Source of the DNA: Exophiala sp. HKRS030 | Taxonomy: Eukaryota > Ascomycota > Eurotiomycetes > Chaetothyriales > Herpotrichiellaceae | NCBI GenBank assembly: GCA_023897205.1 | Contig: JAHWDD010000007.1 | Coordinates: 5,039,761 to 5,103,760 of the forward strand | Direction of reading: 5' to 3' | DNA: 64,000 nt | In this document: positions 22,289-33,360 of the stretch, in pieces | Numbering within the stretch: position 1 is the stretch's first letter | How the letters are laid out: each line of letters opens with the position of its first letter | Position numbers and translations under genes: made by a program | The notes under the pieces: generated by a model | The model's database searches: none | What the model saw: only the letters and a program-made list of their open reading frames with translations | What the model was told of the DNA's origin: nothing

Positions 22289-22780
22289 CTACTTGGGCTA
22301 GTAGATTCATCTATCCGACCGATTTATCACCTTCGAACAAAAATTCCACCGTGTCTCAAAGATTATGTTGCTCTTGAATTATCAGTATGGCCCGAGTCGC
22401 ATTTCTCACCTTCCGCTTACGCTGATCTTGACATCCTCTTCTTCGCAAGTGCGAATCATACGATCTTTTCGGGAATTATCGAAGGCAATGGAGAAGAGCC
22501 GGAAGCAAATGCTCCATGGCTCAAGTCGTTTTGTTGTGCAGCAATCATCAGAAAGATGGTCTGGAATGGTCAGCTTGGCGGAAGGATCTTGAGTTCATGG
22601 AATGTAGGTTGCGCTAAGAACGCGATGAATAGCCTTCACGCAGATTTCCGAGACTCAGCTCTGGAAAGTCTGGACGAGTCTCAGTCTAAGGCAACAAGGA
22701 TTGCACATGTCCCATATAGCGTAGACCGTGATCGTGTGATCAATGATGCATTTTCCACGGAGGAGATTTGTGGCTTCTAA
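22289..22780 (+). other. Unrecognised open frame, possible exon or gene remnant
   Basis: One plus-strand frame stays open for about 163 codons, but its first ATG is at 22556. If real it must be an exon or a 5'-truncated gene. The reading has balanced composition with segments such as CLKDYVALELSVWPESHFSP and NGQLGGRILSSWN. I know no family for it. The rest of 22131-23122 shows no gene. A chance open frame cannot be excluded. Confidence 0.25.
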
Positions 22781-23122
22781 AAAGAGGAAGGTAACTCCGA
22801 ATATTATCGACTGGAAGATAGGGTCCATTACCAGGTAGTCAATTCATCTTCTTTCCATGGAATGAGTTGCTCACCACAATTGTGGTTTTATCCGAATCGT
22901 TGCAACTAATCATTGCATGATTGGTAAATCATTCCGTCGGTACAGGGGCGCATCAGGTTCTTCGGATGAATCTAGGCTTGGACAACAAATTTCCTACGTC
23001 GCAGTATCTAATCTTAGCAAATACATCTGTAGACACTCACCTAGTCGACTTCAGATCATCTACAACGTCCTTGCAGAAATATATCCCCCGAATTTGGTTA
23101 ACAAAGCTCGAGGCCAGCAGTC

Positions 23123-24735
23123 ATGGGAGATTTAGTTCAAGAGACCACAACACCAAATGGCCATACATATACACAGCCTCTAGGACTGTTCATTAACAAT
23201 GAATTCGTTCGGGCCTCATCCGATCGAACGATTACCAGTGTGGATCCAGCGTCAGTACTTCAGTGTTAAGAGCACTCGAATTACAGAACTGACGGCTTGT
23301 TTCAGGACCGAGAAGCCCATAGCCACTGTCCAGGCTGCATCGGCGCAAGACGTAGACACTGCAGTTCAAGCAGCATCAAAGGCCCTCAAACACCCTTCAT
23401 GGAAGCTGCTCTCGGGAACGGATCGCGGAAAGCTTATGTCGAAATTAGCAGATCTGATCGAAAAACGCAAGGAACTTTTGGCGTCAATCGATGCCTGGGA
23501 CAATGGTAAATTCTGGCTTCCGAAGTTTATTTGAAGGGCTCCAAATTAACAACTGTTTAGGCAAGCCGTATAAAGTTGCACTGAGTGAAGATATACCAGA
23601 AACATTCAACACCATCAGATATTATGCTGGTTGGTGCGACAAAGTGTCCGGGCAGACCATCAATACCACCCCTGAGAAGTTTGCATACACATCGCGGCAA
23701 CCCATCGGTGTCGTCGCTCAGATAATCCCTTGGAACTATCCGCTATCCATGGCAGCTTGGAAGCTTGGACCTGCCCTGGCTTGTGGGAACACGGTGGTTC
23801 TCAAGGCTGCCGAGCAGACGCCTCTCAGCATTTTGGTGTTGGGCCAGTTGGTCAAGGAAGCAGGCTTCCCGCCAGGCGTCTTGAACTTTGTGAATGGGTT
23901 CGGGCAAGAAGCCGGATCCGCTTTGGTTCAGCACCCTCTTGTAGACAAAGTTGCGTTCACGGGGTCAACCGCGACCGCGAAGCATATCATGACGATGGCG
24001 GCAAAATCTCTGAAGAATATTACGCTGGAGACAGGGGGAAAGTCCCCTATGGTCGTTTTTAACGATGCGGATCTCGAACAAGCCGTGAAATGGTCGCATC
24101 TGGGGATCATGTCGAACCAGGGACAAATATGCACGGCAACGTCTCGGATCTTGGTCCAAAATGAGATCTACAATAGTTTCCTCTCCAAGTTTAAAGAAGC
24201 AGTCAGCACTGTATCCAAAATCGGGGACCAATGGGACGAATCGACGTATCAAGGGCCGCAAGTTTCTAAGGCACAATACGACCGGATTCTATCGTACGTT
24301 CAGATTGGTCAGGACGAAGGAGCCAAGCTTCTTATGGGAGGACAACCATGGCGAATTGATGGAAAGGGCTATTTTATTACTCCAACTGTTTTCACCGAGG
24401 TCGCAGACTCGATGCGGATATACAGGGAAGAAGTTTTCGGACCTTTTGTCACCATCTCTTCGTTCAAGACCGAAGAGGAGGCACTTTCGCGGGCCAACGA
24501 CTCTACGTACGGTCTTGGTGCGGCACTGTTTACAGAGAACCTCTCGAAAGCTCACAGGATGGCGGCGGAGATTGAGAGCGGAATGGTATGGGTCAACAGT
24601 AGTCAAGATTGTGACTTTCGCGTCCCGTTCGGTGGTGTCAAGCAGAGCGGCATTGGGCGCGAACTCGGCGAGGCCGGCCTGGAAGCTTATTCTCAGATCA
24701 AAGCCGTCCATATCAACATGGGTAACAAACTCTAG
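23123..24735 (+). CDS. NAD(P)-dependent aldehyde dehydrogenase
   Basis: Cytosolic ALDH-superfamily enzyme oxidising an aldehyde to the acid. Three exons (23123-23250, 23306-23505, 23561-24735; introns of 55 nt each) give 500 codons, the normal length. The family signature is complete: LFINNEFV at the start, the cofactor motif IIPWNYPLSMAAWK with its Asn, FTGSTAT, the general-base Glu in LETGGKSP, the nucleophile Cys in NQGQICTATSR, EEVFGPFVT, and the C-terminal PFGGVKQSGIGRELG. One oddity is that the second glycine usually seen after GSTAT is an alanine (GSTATAK). It shares strand and pathway context with the FMN dehydrogenase 1 kb upstream. Its degraded relative lies at 1918-3290. The substrate is not predictable from sequence alone. 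Confidence 0.93.
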
Positions 24736-25185
24736 ATACTCTACTCCACAGATGAGCGGTCCAACATACGATAAAGAAGAAGTTATCCTCCTTCGAGCTT
24801 TCATCCCCCATTCTCTCCTACTCCCGCCTAGAAAGGTAGCGCGTGACACGTTCTTCATTCAGCACCATTCAGCAGGACACTAGAAATCACAGATCCGGCA
24901 ACGCAACCTAGACAATACACAAGGTTGACAGAAGAGTGTGGAGTACCGTGGAAGATTCCCTGTGACGGGATGGCAAACTCGATGGCATAGTTTCGATTTA
25001 ATATCCCTCGAGCCAGCACCTTTTGGTGCATGCCCACCAGTAGTCGTGAGTTATTCTTGCCAAGGTCGTCTTGGTATAAAGCATTTACCGCATCCCACGG
25101 CAACTTCCTCGGCGCAAAGTACTGTTTTTCAACATCTTGCATAAGGGGAAGCCCATTGGAGAGAAGCCATTATACAACTTGGATC
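24736..25185. other. Intergenic, downstream of ALDH
   Basis: 450 bp with no family match. The ALDH transcript end and the promoter of the broken MFS gene should lie here. Confidence 0.4.
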
Positions 25186-25864
25186 ATGAAGGACGACGTG
25201 CTCGAGCTCCAGGCATCAGCGCCCGCTTTTACGCATGTTGGCGAGGTGCTTGAGCAGCACGCCGATATTGCGCTGAATTTTGTCCAGCAACACGAAGACA
25301 CGTGCTACGCTCGGCAAGAGGAGAAAGCAGTGTTGCGGAAGATTGCTTTGACTCTGATGCCTCTGGTTCGCTCCCTTTCCCATCGTCCCTCACATTCAAG
25401 GCACTGATAAGATAGATGTTTGTCTCCTATATGATACAATATATGGACAAGAGTATCCTGGGCCAAAGTGCCGTGTACGGGTTTTCCACGTCCTTGGGAC
25501 TCAAGGGCCAGGACTATTCTTGGTGTGGGTGAGTCAAAGCCAAGAAATCATATGCATGGCCGTGGCCTGTATTGACACGCTCAGATCGATCTTCTATTTC
25601 GGATATCTGGCTTGCCAACCTCTCGCGACGACTGTTCTAATCTACCTCCCAGATTATATCGTATACTTCGAGTTCCAGCGTTTCGGCAGGCAGGTAGCAG
25701 GTCAGTCGAAAACCTTCTGCATACACATCAATAAGTTTACACTGCGGGCTGTGAATGGTAATACATGCTTGTGTAGCTGGATAAGTGCGGGGTTCTTTAG
25801 GCACATTCTAAATAAACCACGCAGGATTTCAGAACATGAAATCATGTGCGGGATTGTCAGTTAA
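25186..25864 (+). pseudogene. Truncated MFS transporter (Dal5/anion:cation symporter type)
   Basis: Only the first part of a major-facilitator gene is present. Exon 25186-25365 has the hydrophilic start and EEKAVLRKIALTLMPL. After a 50-nt intron, 25416-25528 reads MFVSYMIQYMDKSILGQSAV and LGLKGQDYSWCG. After a 56-nt intron, 25585 onward gives SIFYFGYLACQPLATTVL. This is the usual run of the allantoate-permease-like family through the first two membrane spans. Homology stops near 25655 and the frame ends at 25862-25864 with unrelated sequence. Ten spans are missing, so no transport is possible. The introns remain well formed, which suggests that the loss was a deletion or rearrangement and not slow decay. 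Confidence 0.8.
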
Positions 25865-26985
25865 GTTGTATCGCATTCTGTATTTCAAAATTGATATCTT
25901 CAAAACCTCCGGGGAATTATGCCTCGACCATCCCGAGCAATGCAGGAACGGTGTCCCTTCCCCATAGATACAGGACCTTTACCAAGGTTTGTAAAACGCT
26001 GTACCCTTAAGAATGGCTTCTCAAGAGAACACTCCCGGAATGCCACTGAGATGACTCTTTTCCGGTGGGACATCACCTGACATAGACAAAGTAAATCTGC
26101 TCCTTGTCGGTCTAGTCAAGGAACTCCTCGTTCCTGACGTACACGTTGGCCTGTCCGGTCGCAAGGGGCTTCTTTGTTTTCAAGGAGTTCTGCCACGTGA
26201 GGTAGACATAGTACAAGATGCAAGGAGTACCTCTGAGTTCGAGGTTGTGGTTGTCGAGTTACAGATAAGCCCTGAGTGCACCTGGTGCTTTCTCCTTTAC
26301 TTCTGTTATACTATTAAAATAAGATTAAATTAAACGACGCTACTATAATAGTATGATTAAGTAAACGACACAAATTATGTTTAGCACTATTTAGCTAGAT
26401 ATTGTTTGGCCTAAAAGTATGTTAAGGCTAAAGGGGTTCTCAAAGGTTCATATAACGATTAGGCTGAAAGTGCCAAAGTATACTGTTAGGACGAAAGGTG
26501 AAGAGTGAGAGTGTTATCACCAAGAGTAGGCTGTATTTTGTGTATCTTAGTCCAAATCCAATAATATATGGCCGGCCGGATTAAACGGGATTGCGCGCAT
26601 CGCCCAATGCCCAAGTAGTTAGGGACGAGCAAACAAACCCCAGATCAGCTCATTAAGTATCAAAAGCTCTACGGTAATCTTGACTCTTGTGTCTTGGGAA
26701 CTTTGGTTCAATAGTTCCATCCCCAAGGATCTGCGTGTCGGCACAAACTTGACTCAGCTACCGTGCAGCGGCATGGTGATTCTGGGAGTTAATTAATGGT
26801 ATTTGACTCGTTGAAGTTCTCATAACAATACAGAGACAGACAAAAAGTGGCTACGAGGTATTCATCAGGCCTAAGTATATTAGAACGGCGGTAAAGCTTG
26901 CTGACTATTATCTTACCACGTGTCTCTGACTGGGAACCCATTCATCTCACACAACAACATCAAACCAGAACACCTTGACATGACC
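25865..26985. other. Intergenic, A+T-richer middle, no gene recognised
   Basis: About 1.1 kb. From roughly 26300 to 26560 the base composition becomes A+T rich with TTAA and TATA runs, like a small degraded repeat. No terminal repeats or coding traces were found. An 11-bp GGCCGGCCGGA lies near 26571. Confidence 0.4.
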
Positions 26986-27801
26986 CTAACGGACCGTATT
27001 TGCCTCTAGCCAGTCTGTCTGTGGGTCTATTCCATTAGAAGCCCACGCGGCCACACCTGCTTCAATGCCGGGATGTGCGGTGACGAAGAATAACCCTGAC
27101 TGTATACCGTCGACGAGAGCCTGAGCGTTAACATCAGCTGGCACTCCGGTGGTGGTAGCGTAATGAATGAGCCCTTTGTGAAACTCGTCGGATGCCTTTC
27201 CTTGAAGCTCCGCAATTCCATCTGAAAATGTCAGGTCCGGAAACAAAACTGAGACAGTGACACCGTGAGGCTTGAGCGTGACCGCGAGACACTGTGCCAT
27301 CGAAATATCAGCGGCTTTGCACAGACAGTATGCGGCTAGATTTGCTGACACCATCGGCGGTGGGTTTAAACCGTTGGGCGATGCTGTGATGACAATCTTC
27401 CCACTGCCACGCTCGATCATCGCGCGCACGAACGCCTGTGTGACACGAATGTAGCCAAATACGTTGACATCCATCTGCCGATAAAGATCCTCGATTTCGA
27501 GGTCGATAATGCTCCCGGATCGAATAATGGCGGCATTGTTGTGGACAATATCTGGCACGCCGATATCTTTGATCACCTGGGCTGCAAATTGTTTGACCTC
27601 ACTGTCTTGAGAAACATCGACCTTGAAGGAATGCACCTCGTGGCCCTTTTCCCGCAGCTGAGATCTCACTTTGTCTTGTGCTGGACCACTGATATCTGCA
27701 AGCACTACTCGGGCACCACGGTGCGCGTACTCTGATGCCACTGCTTGACCTATTCCGCGTGCAGCACCTGTAACCACCACAATTTTGTCTTTCAAATCCA
27801 T
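26986..27801 (-). CDS. Short-chain dehydrogenase/reductase, single exon
   Basis: Classical SDR of 271 residues when started at the ATG at 27801-27799, which gives MDLKDKIVVVTGAARGIG, the standard N-terminus. An upstream in-frame start at 27858 would add 19 residues lacking family character. Motifs are the cofactor loop TGAARGIGQ, KVDVSQDSE, the NNAA core, the catalytic Ser in ITASPNG, and YCLCK (YxxxK). The usual PG after strand 6 is replaced by LFPDLTFSDG, a pattern seen in ketosphinganine-reductase-like SDRs. The tail is long, and GIEAGVAAWASNGIDPQTDW contains no membrane span. The gene is undamaged, with degraded genes on both sides. Function beyond oxidoreductase is not assigned. Confidence 0.88.
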   Translation of the reverse strand: MDLKDKIVVVTGAARGIGQAVASEYAHRGARVVLADISGPAQDKVRSQLREKGHEVHSFKVDVSQDSEVKQFAAQVIKDIGVPDIVHNNAAIIRSGSIIDLEIEDLYRQMDVNVFGYIRVTQAFVRAMIERGSGKIVITASPNGLNPPPMVSANLAAYCLCKAADISMAQCLAVTLKPHGVTVSVLFPDLTFSDGIAELQGKASDEFHKGLIHYATTTGVPADVNAQALVDGIQSGLFFVTAHPGIEAGVAAWASNGIDPQTDWLEANTVR

Positions 27802-27954
27802 TTTGATAGCTTTCCAGACTTCCGATAGAGCGTGTAGCTGTACTGTTCGAGTTGACACAGGTTTCGGTGTCGTAGTACCAATGAGGAAGACGTAGCTAAT
27901 TCAAAATCCCTACCTGTTGCCTTGTATGAGACCTGGACACAAATCTCGGTCACA

Positions 27955-28044
27955 AAACTCGGCACAGAACTCGACACAGAACTCGGCACAGAACTCGGCA
28001 CAGAACTCGGCACAGAACTCGGCACAGAACTCGGCACAGAACTC
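27955..28044. repeat. 12-bp minisatellite, about 7.5 units
   Basis: Seven full units of GAACTCGGCACA-type sequence lie head to tail from 27955 to 28038, plus a partial unit. The first unit begins with AA and the second has A for G at position 8. The other five are identical. The array lies about 150-240 bp upstream of the SDR start. It is open in more than one minus-strand frame (Ser-Ser-Val-Pro or Cys-Ala-Glu-Phe repeats), which follows from the 12-nt period and does not prove coding. Confidence 0.95.
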
Positions 28045-28599
28045 GCTCGACTCCTGAAACTGATTTCGGCTACGGGAACTTGGGAAATTCTGCATCTATA
28101 GAGTGCACGGTTGGGATGTACCGAGTACCTCAGGTCTGGGTGGCAAGAAGCCCGCATCTGTGATACCTATTACCCGGTACCTGATTAGTTCGGAGACTAC
28201 TTTAAGCGCCCTTCCCAAACGACCTCCACCTTTCTCCACCTGTTCCCAGTTATCGGCTGCCTCAAGTGGATTCGGGGAGTTCGGGCTGACCGAGACCGTC
28301 TGGATTGGGTGTACCGTCAACCCTCTTGGTTCTTTCCCGGCTTCGTCGAGATGCCCATGATAATGGTGTGAAAAATCTCGTATGCGTATACAGCGCCAAG
28401 TCTCGATTCTACGCGGAAACGATTGTGGTTCAGACGCTGGTCGACGGCATACTTGCAAACTGCGGGGACGGGGCTAGATCCCTGATCAACTCATTTAGTC
28501 TCGAAGCTACGGAGTACAAGAACTCGGGCCTCCGAAAGTGCCGACGAAAGCCGATGAATCGTTGGGATACCTGTTCGAAATTCCGGTGAGAGGGGCTAA
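28045..28599. other. Intergenic between minisatellite and ligase pseudogene
   Basis: About 550 bp with short overlapping ORFs on both strands and no recognised family. It may contain the unreadable N-terminal part of the adjacent ligase. Confidence 0.35.
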
Positions 28600-29990
28600 C
28601 CATTCTAGCACGGCAAAGCTTATATCTTCCACTAGCGGCAGATATGAATGCCGAAGTCACACCCCAGGGGGAGCTTATCTCAGAACTCGCATACCAGATT
28701 TAGAATGTGTAACCAGGAGTCTGGTTTGTACACCCTTTCTTGATACGGACAGGGCTCGCGGCAGCAGACATGGCGGGCCTCAGCCGCAGCAAAATCTACC
28801 TTTTGAGGGGACTGTCTCAGAAGAGCAGAACGGTTTGCAAAAATTGGACGAAAATCCTTGCAAGTACGGCTGAAGCACATGACTGGAGATGGGAGGAGCT
28901 TGGAGATGGGGCAGCAACCGAGATAGCACCCATCAACTTTTCGAGTAGCATAACAGGCGTCGTTAAAGGAGTGGACAATACCCGTAATAATTTGGTATCG
29001 AATGTGGCACAGGTGTTGTTTTCCTTGTTCAAGAGAGAGCCGTAAGTCGGTGCTTCTGCACTCGACCCGAAAGAGGAACGATGGTTGGCGACAGTACCTC
29101 TTATCATGCATTTTCACAACTTTGCACCATCAACATCACCTGTCGTCTATTATTGCCCGTGTATATGATGAGCAAGTTCTCTTTGTCAGCGCCTTCTAGG
29201 AAACATTCAACGTTTTCGAACTACTACGGTCCAAAAGATACCCCTTGCCATGTTCATGCTGGCCAAGCTCCCTAAGGATCAACGGAATATGATCGATATT
29301 AGTTCCTTAAGGAACGTCATGGTTGGGGCTAGACCAATGTCGATCATGATCGAAGGGGATGTCATCAAAGCCTTTGGCGTGTATGTCTCCTGGGCATGGG
29401 GAATGACGGAGAGCACATGTGTTGGGACCATCACGCTGCCAGACACGAGAAACGTCAGCGGCAGTGTCAGATACCTGATCGCTAACACAATGGCGAAGCT
29501 AGTGGATGAGGACGGAAAACGAAGTCCTGGGCGGACCTTGTGAGTTGTACCTCCGTGACCCCCAGGTGATACTCGATTACTGGTTCGACGAAAAGACCAC
29601 GAAAAAGACCATCATGCCAGACGGATGGTTGAGCACTGGTGACTTGACGGTAGTCAAGGACAGCATGTGGTAGATTGTGGACCGCAAGAGGGAGTTAATC
29701 AAAGTGAACAACAGCCTATAAGTGGCACCAATCGAAGGGGAGGCAGATTTGTTTCAGCATCCTGACGTGGCGGATGCCGCGGTGGTAATGACAGTTAGCC
29801 TCGATATGGACCTCCCTCACGCCTACCTTTTGATGCAAACGATATATGAGCTCTCAAACTCTCTTTTAGTGTCAGACGACCGCATCAAAATCATCGTCGC
29901 GACAACCATTGCTGCATATTCTGAGCACCTTCAATTCACAAAGCACCAGAGTGTTGGTGCTTCTACATTCTGAACCTCTAAAACTGCGGT
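28600..29990 (+). pseudogene. AMP-dependent acyl-CoA ligase (4-coumarate-CoA-ligase-like) pseudogene
   Basis: Pieces of an adenylate-forming ligase appear in order. ELAYQI is near 28680, and VHPFLIRTGLAAADMAGL is near 28730-28775. INFSSSITGVVKG near 28940 is a decayed form of the ATP-binding S-S-G-T-T-G-x-P-K-G loop. NNLVSNVAQV follows. MLAKLPKDQRNMIDISSLRN and VMVGARPMS span 29250-29345, and WGMTE is near 29400. GELYLRDPQVI and DGWLSTGDL lie in another frame near 29550-29645, where an in-frame TAG falls just before IVDRKRELIKV. A second stop precedes APIEGEADL. At least three frame changes and several stops mean no enzyme can be made, and the P-loop is mutated. It probably once activated an aromatic or fatty acid (family knowledge). 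Both ends are approximate. Confidence 0.85.
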
Positions 29991-30159
29991 ACCTCGTAAG
30001 AGAGGTTTTCATACCCATCACCCCGAGAAAATTGTTTAAATTCACATCCGTGAAGATGGACTCCTTATGCGCGGCCTAAGGACAGTAATGTGCCTCCCAC
30101 CTGGCTGTTGAGACCTTGTTCAGCAGGGGATGGTTTGCTGAGCCATACTAATAATTATC

Positions 30160-30622
30160 TTCTAGAGTTTGTTCTACGAACATTTCTCTCCTGTTCGAGA
30201 ACTCGAGAGCAAATACCCGCTGTTTGGTCAACATGTTCCAATGTGGTCTGGACATACCAACGCAATGCATCAATTTGTCTGTGAGTTATGCATTTGCCAG
30301 AGAGCCACTATGTATGCCCAACCCAGCTAACGACGCGAGTTTTTGTAGTATGGACCGCTTTAGAATATGAAGCCTTCGGCGCAAGCTTCCAGAGTTACAA
30401 TCCGCTCATAGACGATCGCGTTGCCGAGATATGGAATATCCCTTAGGGGTGGACTCTAATGGCAGAATTTGGTTTTGGGAAACCTTTGGGTAATCTTAGT
30501 GACAAGACTCAGCTGCCACTTGAAGATAGGATCAAGTATGTTGGGTTCGTAGGAAAGAATGGTTATTGGGTGTTTATAAACAGAAATCCTCCGGAAGACT
30601 GCGATTTTCAAGGAAATTCTTA
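30160..30622 (+). pseudogene. Nitroreductase (fungal Frm2/Hbn1-like) C-terminal pseudogene
   Basis: FMN-binding nitroreductase fold, fungal type. The first visible exon gives VLFYEHFSPVRELESKYPLF and WSGHTNAMHQFV. A well-formed 68-nt intron (30281-30348, GTGAGT donor, GCTAAC branch point, TAG acceptor) leads to LWTALEYEAFGASFQSYNPL, then IDDRVAEIWNIP. A TAG at 30444-30446 interrupts the frame, which then continues as GWTLMAEFGFGKPLGNLSDK to a stop near 30620. The N-terminal third is not readable. One nonsense codon plus a missing start make it a pseudogene. It converges on the P450 gene with only about 55 bp between. Confidence 0.78.
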
Positions 30623-30678
30623 GCAGGCGTTATCCTGCCAGAAGAAAAATATGATCTTATCCTGTAGCCCTGCAGACT

Positions 30679-32370
30679 TCATACCTCGGACCTCTTCCAT
30701 GCCTCTTTCATCATTGCTATTCTGTTTTCCCCATACGGTTCCGTGTCAAACTCGAATGGTTCCGGACCGCTATTTCCCGCACTGACATATTTGTACCAAG
30801 GAACTTCAACCTCCTTACCGTCCTTAATTTTTTTGCATATACGGCACGCCCATGCAAGCGAGGCTATCTGAATAAATAGCGCACGCTCTGCGATCTCGTA
30901 ACCAGGGCAAATGCGGCGACCAAACCCAAATGCCGAATATCGCCGTATAGTAGGTTGTTGCTCGTTGGGCTCCTTGTATGTGGCCGGGTACTCCGGCCGG
31001 AGCCATCGATCCGGACAGAAAGAATCCCCGTTGGGATACATAGCCTCGTTTCGGTGCATGCCCCACTGGTTGCCCCAGACGAGAGAACCTTTGGGTATGT
31101 AGTATCCCTGGTAGACATCGCTCTTCACAGCACGATGTGGAAGGTCTAAAGACAAATGATCAGCAAAGCTATCCTTCCTTTCAGAAATGACGATTGATGA
31201 CCTTACTCGAAGGGACGACGGGTCTCCAGCGGAGAAGTTCTTTGGCGAAAGCACGAACAAGTGGAAGTTGGCCCCAGTCTGTGAATTCCGGCACTCTCCC
31301 CGGACCGACCACCTTCTCCACTTCGTCGTGTAGACGTTCTTGCCACTCGGGGAAATGACACACTGCGAGACAATAATTCTGCATCGTGAGTGAAGTCGTT
31401 CCGGATCCTCCTCCGTAAAGGGTGGCAACGACATAACATGCTTCTTTCCAAGTCAGCCCGTACCCGTCATCTTTGGAAAGCCATTGACGAGCGAAGGATG
31501 GTGGATCTTCGGCGATTGCGTTTCTATATTTGTCCTCGGCTTCTCGGAAAAGGCTGTAGAAGTAGGACGACTCGATTTCATGAAGCTTTTTAGCCTGTTG
31601 CTTGAAAGGTGCCAGCCACTCAGGTAGATACATGAGTATCGGTAGAAAGTCGACCAGGTACAGCCCTGGGGACCCCACACGCTCAAGGGTATGCATCCGG
31701 GACATGATCTTTTCTGTGTGGTATTTTCCCTCCTCAGGACTGATCAGGTCTTTTCCAAAACCCTGCCGAACAGAGACGCAGGTAGAAACCCGCTCAAGCC
31801 AAAGTTGATACTGTGAGGGATCGATCAACATATCTACTACCATACGTCTGGCTTCTCGCTCTTGAAATGGCTTCCACTTGTCGGCCATACTAGCGCTTGT
31901 CACCATCGTTGCAAATCTCCTGCCACGCTTCCAGTAGTTGTCAGATCCGCGCACTACGAGATCTCCACCATCGGTAACCAAGTGTACCATTGGAAAGAGT
32001 TTCCGATCCGAATAGTTCGAACCTCTGGTCGCCATCAAATCCTCAGCTATCTGAACATCATTAATGATGACCGACGTGGTTCCGAGAATGTTAATCTTGT
32101 AGATGGGCCCATAGGTTTTGCCCCATTCCTGGAATCTGATCCACCAGTGTGATGGAGGGAAATCAAGAAGGTTGCCGATGAATGGGTATCCTTAGCTACA
32201 ATCAGCGCTTTTTCCGACCAACGATGATGATTCTTCAATTAACCTTTTGGACCTGGAAGCGCACGACTGCCTCTTGGTGGTCTTGAGGAGATGTGTTGTT
32301 GAAACCATATCAAAATGAACAGACTTATCACAACGCAGACGAACAGGGAAGAGAAGGACGAAAGCTCCAT
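30679..32370 (-). CDS. Cytochrome P450 monooxygenase
   Basis: ER-anchored haem-thiolate monooxygenase of 525 codons. Exons are 32370-32244, 32190-31207 and 31145-30679; introns are 53 and 61 nt. The start gives a membrane anchor (SLFVCVVISLFILIWF) and a proline-rich hinge, RPPRGSRALPGPKG, which the first splice joins to YPFIGNLLDFPP. The oxygen-binding helix has LYGGGSGTTS, the ExxR motif is KELLR, and the haem loop is FGFGRRICPG with the ligand Cys. Length and WGNQWGMHRNEAMYPN are typical of fungal CYPs near the O-methylsterigmatocystin-oxidoreductase type, though no substrate can be claimed. No lesion is seen. It is the last intact gene before the RIP-like block, and its promoter lies within about 500 bp of it. 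Confidence 0.92.
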
Positions 32371-32899
32371 TATCTTGAACATTCGTAACAATAGGACCAG
32401 AAGCTTCCTGGAAGTACATCGTTAACACTCACGATTAAACAATTACCTAAATACAGGCAACAGAGGATTGTGTCTTACTTTACGACTGCAGCTCCCGGTG
32501 TTATCCGTTAGGTCTCTTGAGAGCTTCGCAAGTGCCCCAGAAATTCCGCCCGCATTTTCGGAGCTCTAGATCCGGAGCACAAGGCAGAAATAGCAGTCCG
32601 GAAGTTCCGAATTCACCTTACTACCCCGTGCCGAAAAGTGTTACTTTTTGGTTTCAACTATACGTCCGGCGTTCCGAAATGGATTACGTCCTGGACTACT
32701 CAACTAACCTTTGCTTTTTAGGTCGGACAAGACCACTACATAGGGTTTTAACATGCAGTAGCAGAGAAGGGAGTTCCTACTACTGCTCCATAAACTATTG
32801 TCTTGTAGTGCATTCTGGATTCTGGTCATAGGATTCAAATCGCGCTGTTTAAGGGAAGTTTTGATTTATTATATCCAGAGCGCTGTGTTACGTTTCGCT
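32371..32899. other. P450 promoter region and left edge of the A+T block
   Basis: Normal base composition to about 32880, then the sequence becomes A+T-rich. The plus ORF at 32517-32831 has no family match. The first few hundred bases should hold the P450 promoter. Confidence 0.4.
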
Positions 32900-33360
32900 T
32901 CACACAGGGTGTCACAAGACGTATGGTCTTAATAGGCAGAAAGTATAAGAGGCAAGGTCACTAAGAGCGCGGTACTTAAGCGAGTACAAGAGCGAAGTGA
33001 TCACAACTAAAACGTATGGGTATAATCGTGAACGAAGTTAACTATATAGTAAAGCTATGTAAGGACCATATATATATAGGCGCGCTCCTATATATACTCT
33101 ATTTCTCTATCTAAACATAGGGAATAGAGAAATATAGATCACGTGATACTTCCTTAGTTAGCTAAGACTGATATTAGGCTAGCTCTCTATGTTTATACTT
33201 ACCCTTAGTTATCCTTTCTTATTAGTAACGCTTAGCCTATTGTCATAGCTTAATATATAGCTTATAATTAGGCCTAATTTATAACACGCTATTAATGAAT
33301 TAGGGATAGACTAAGATATTAACTATATTAACTATTCTAAGTTAAAAGTTTTAATTAGTT

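Noticed and set aside
24289..24858. 189-codon minus-strand ORF opposite the ALDH gene
   Set aside because: It lies antisense to strongly conserved ALDH codons and has no family motif; it is a shadow frame.
27802..27858. Upstream start that would lengthen the SDR by 19 residues
   Set aside because: The added residues lack SDR character, and the ATG at 27801 gives the standard N-terminus.
27955..28044. CRISPR-like array
   Set aside because: Units are 12 bp and contiguous, with no spacers; this is a minisatellite in a eukaryotic genome.
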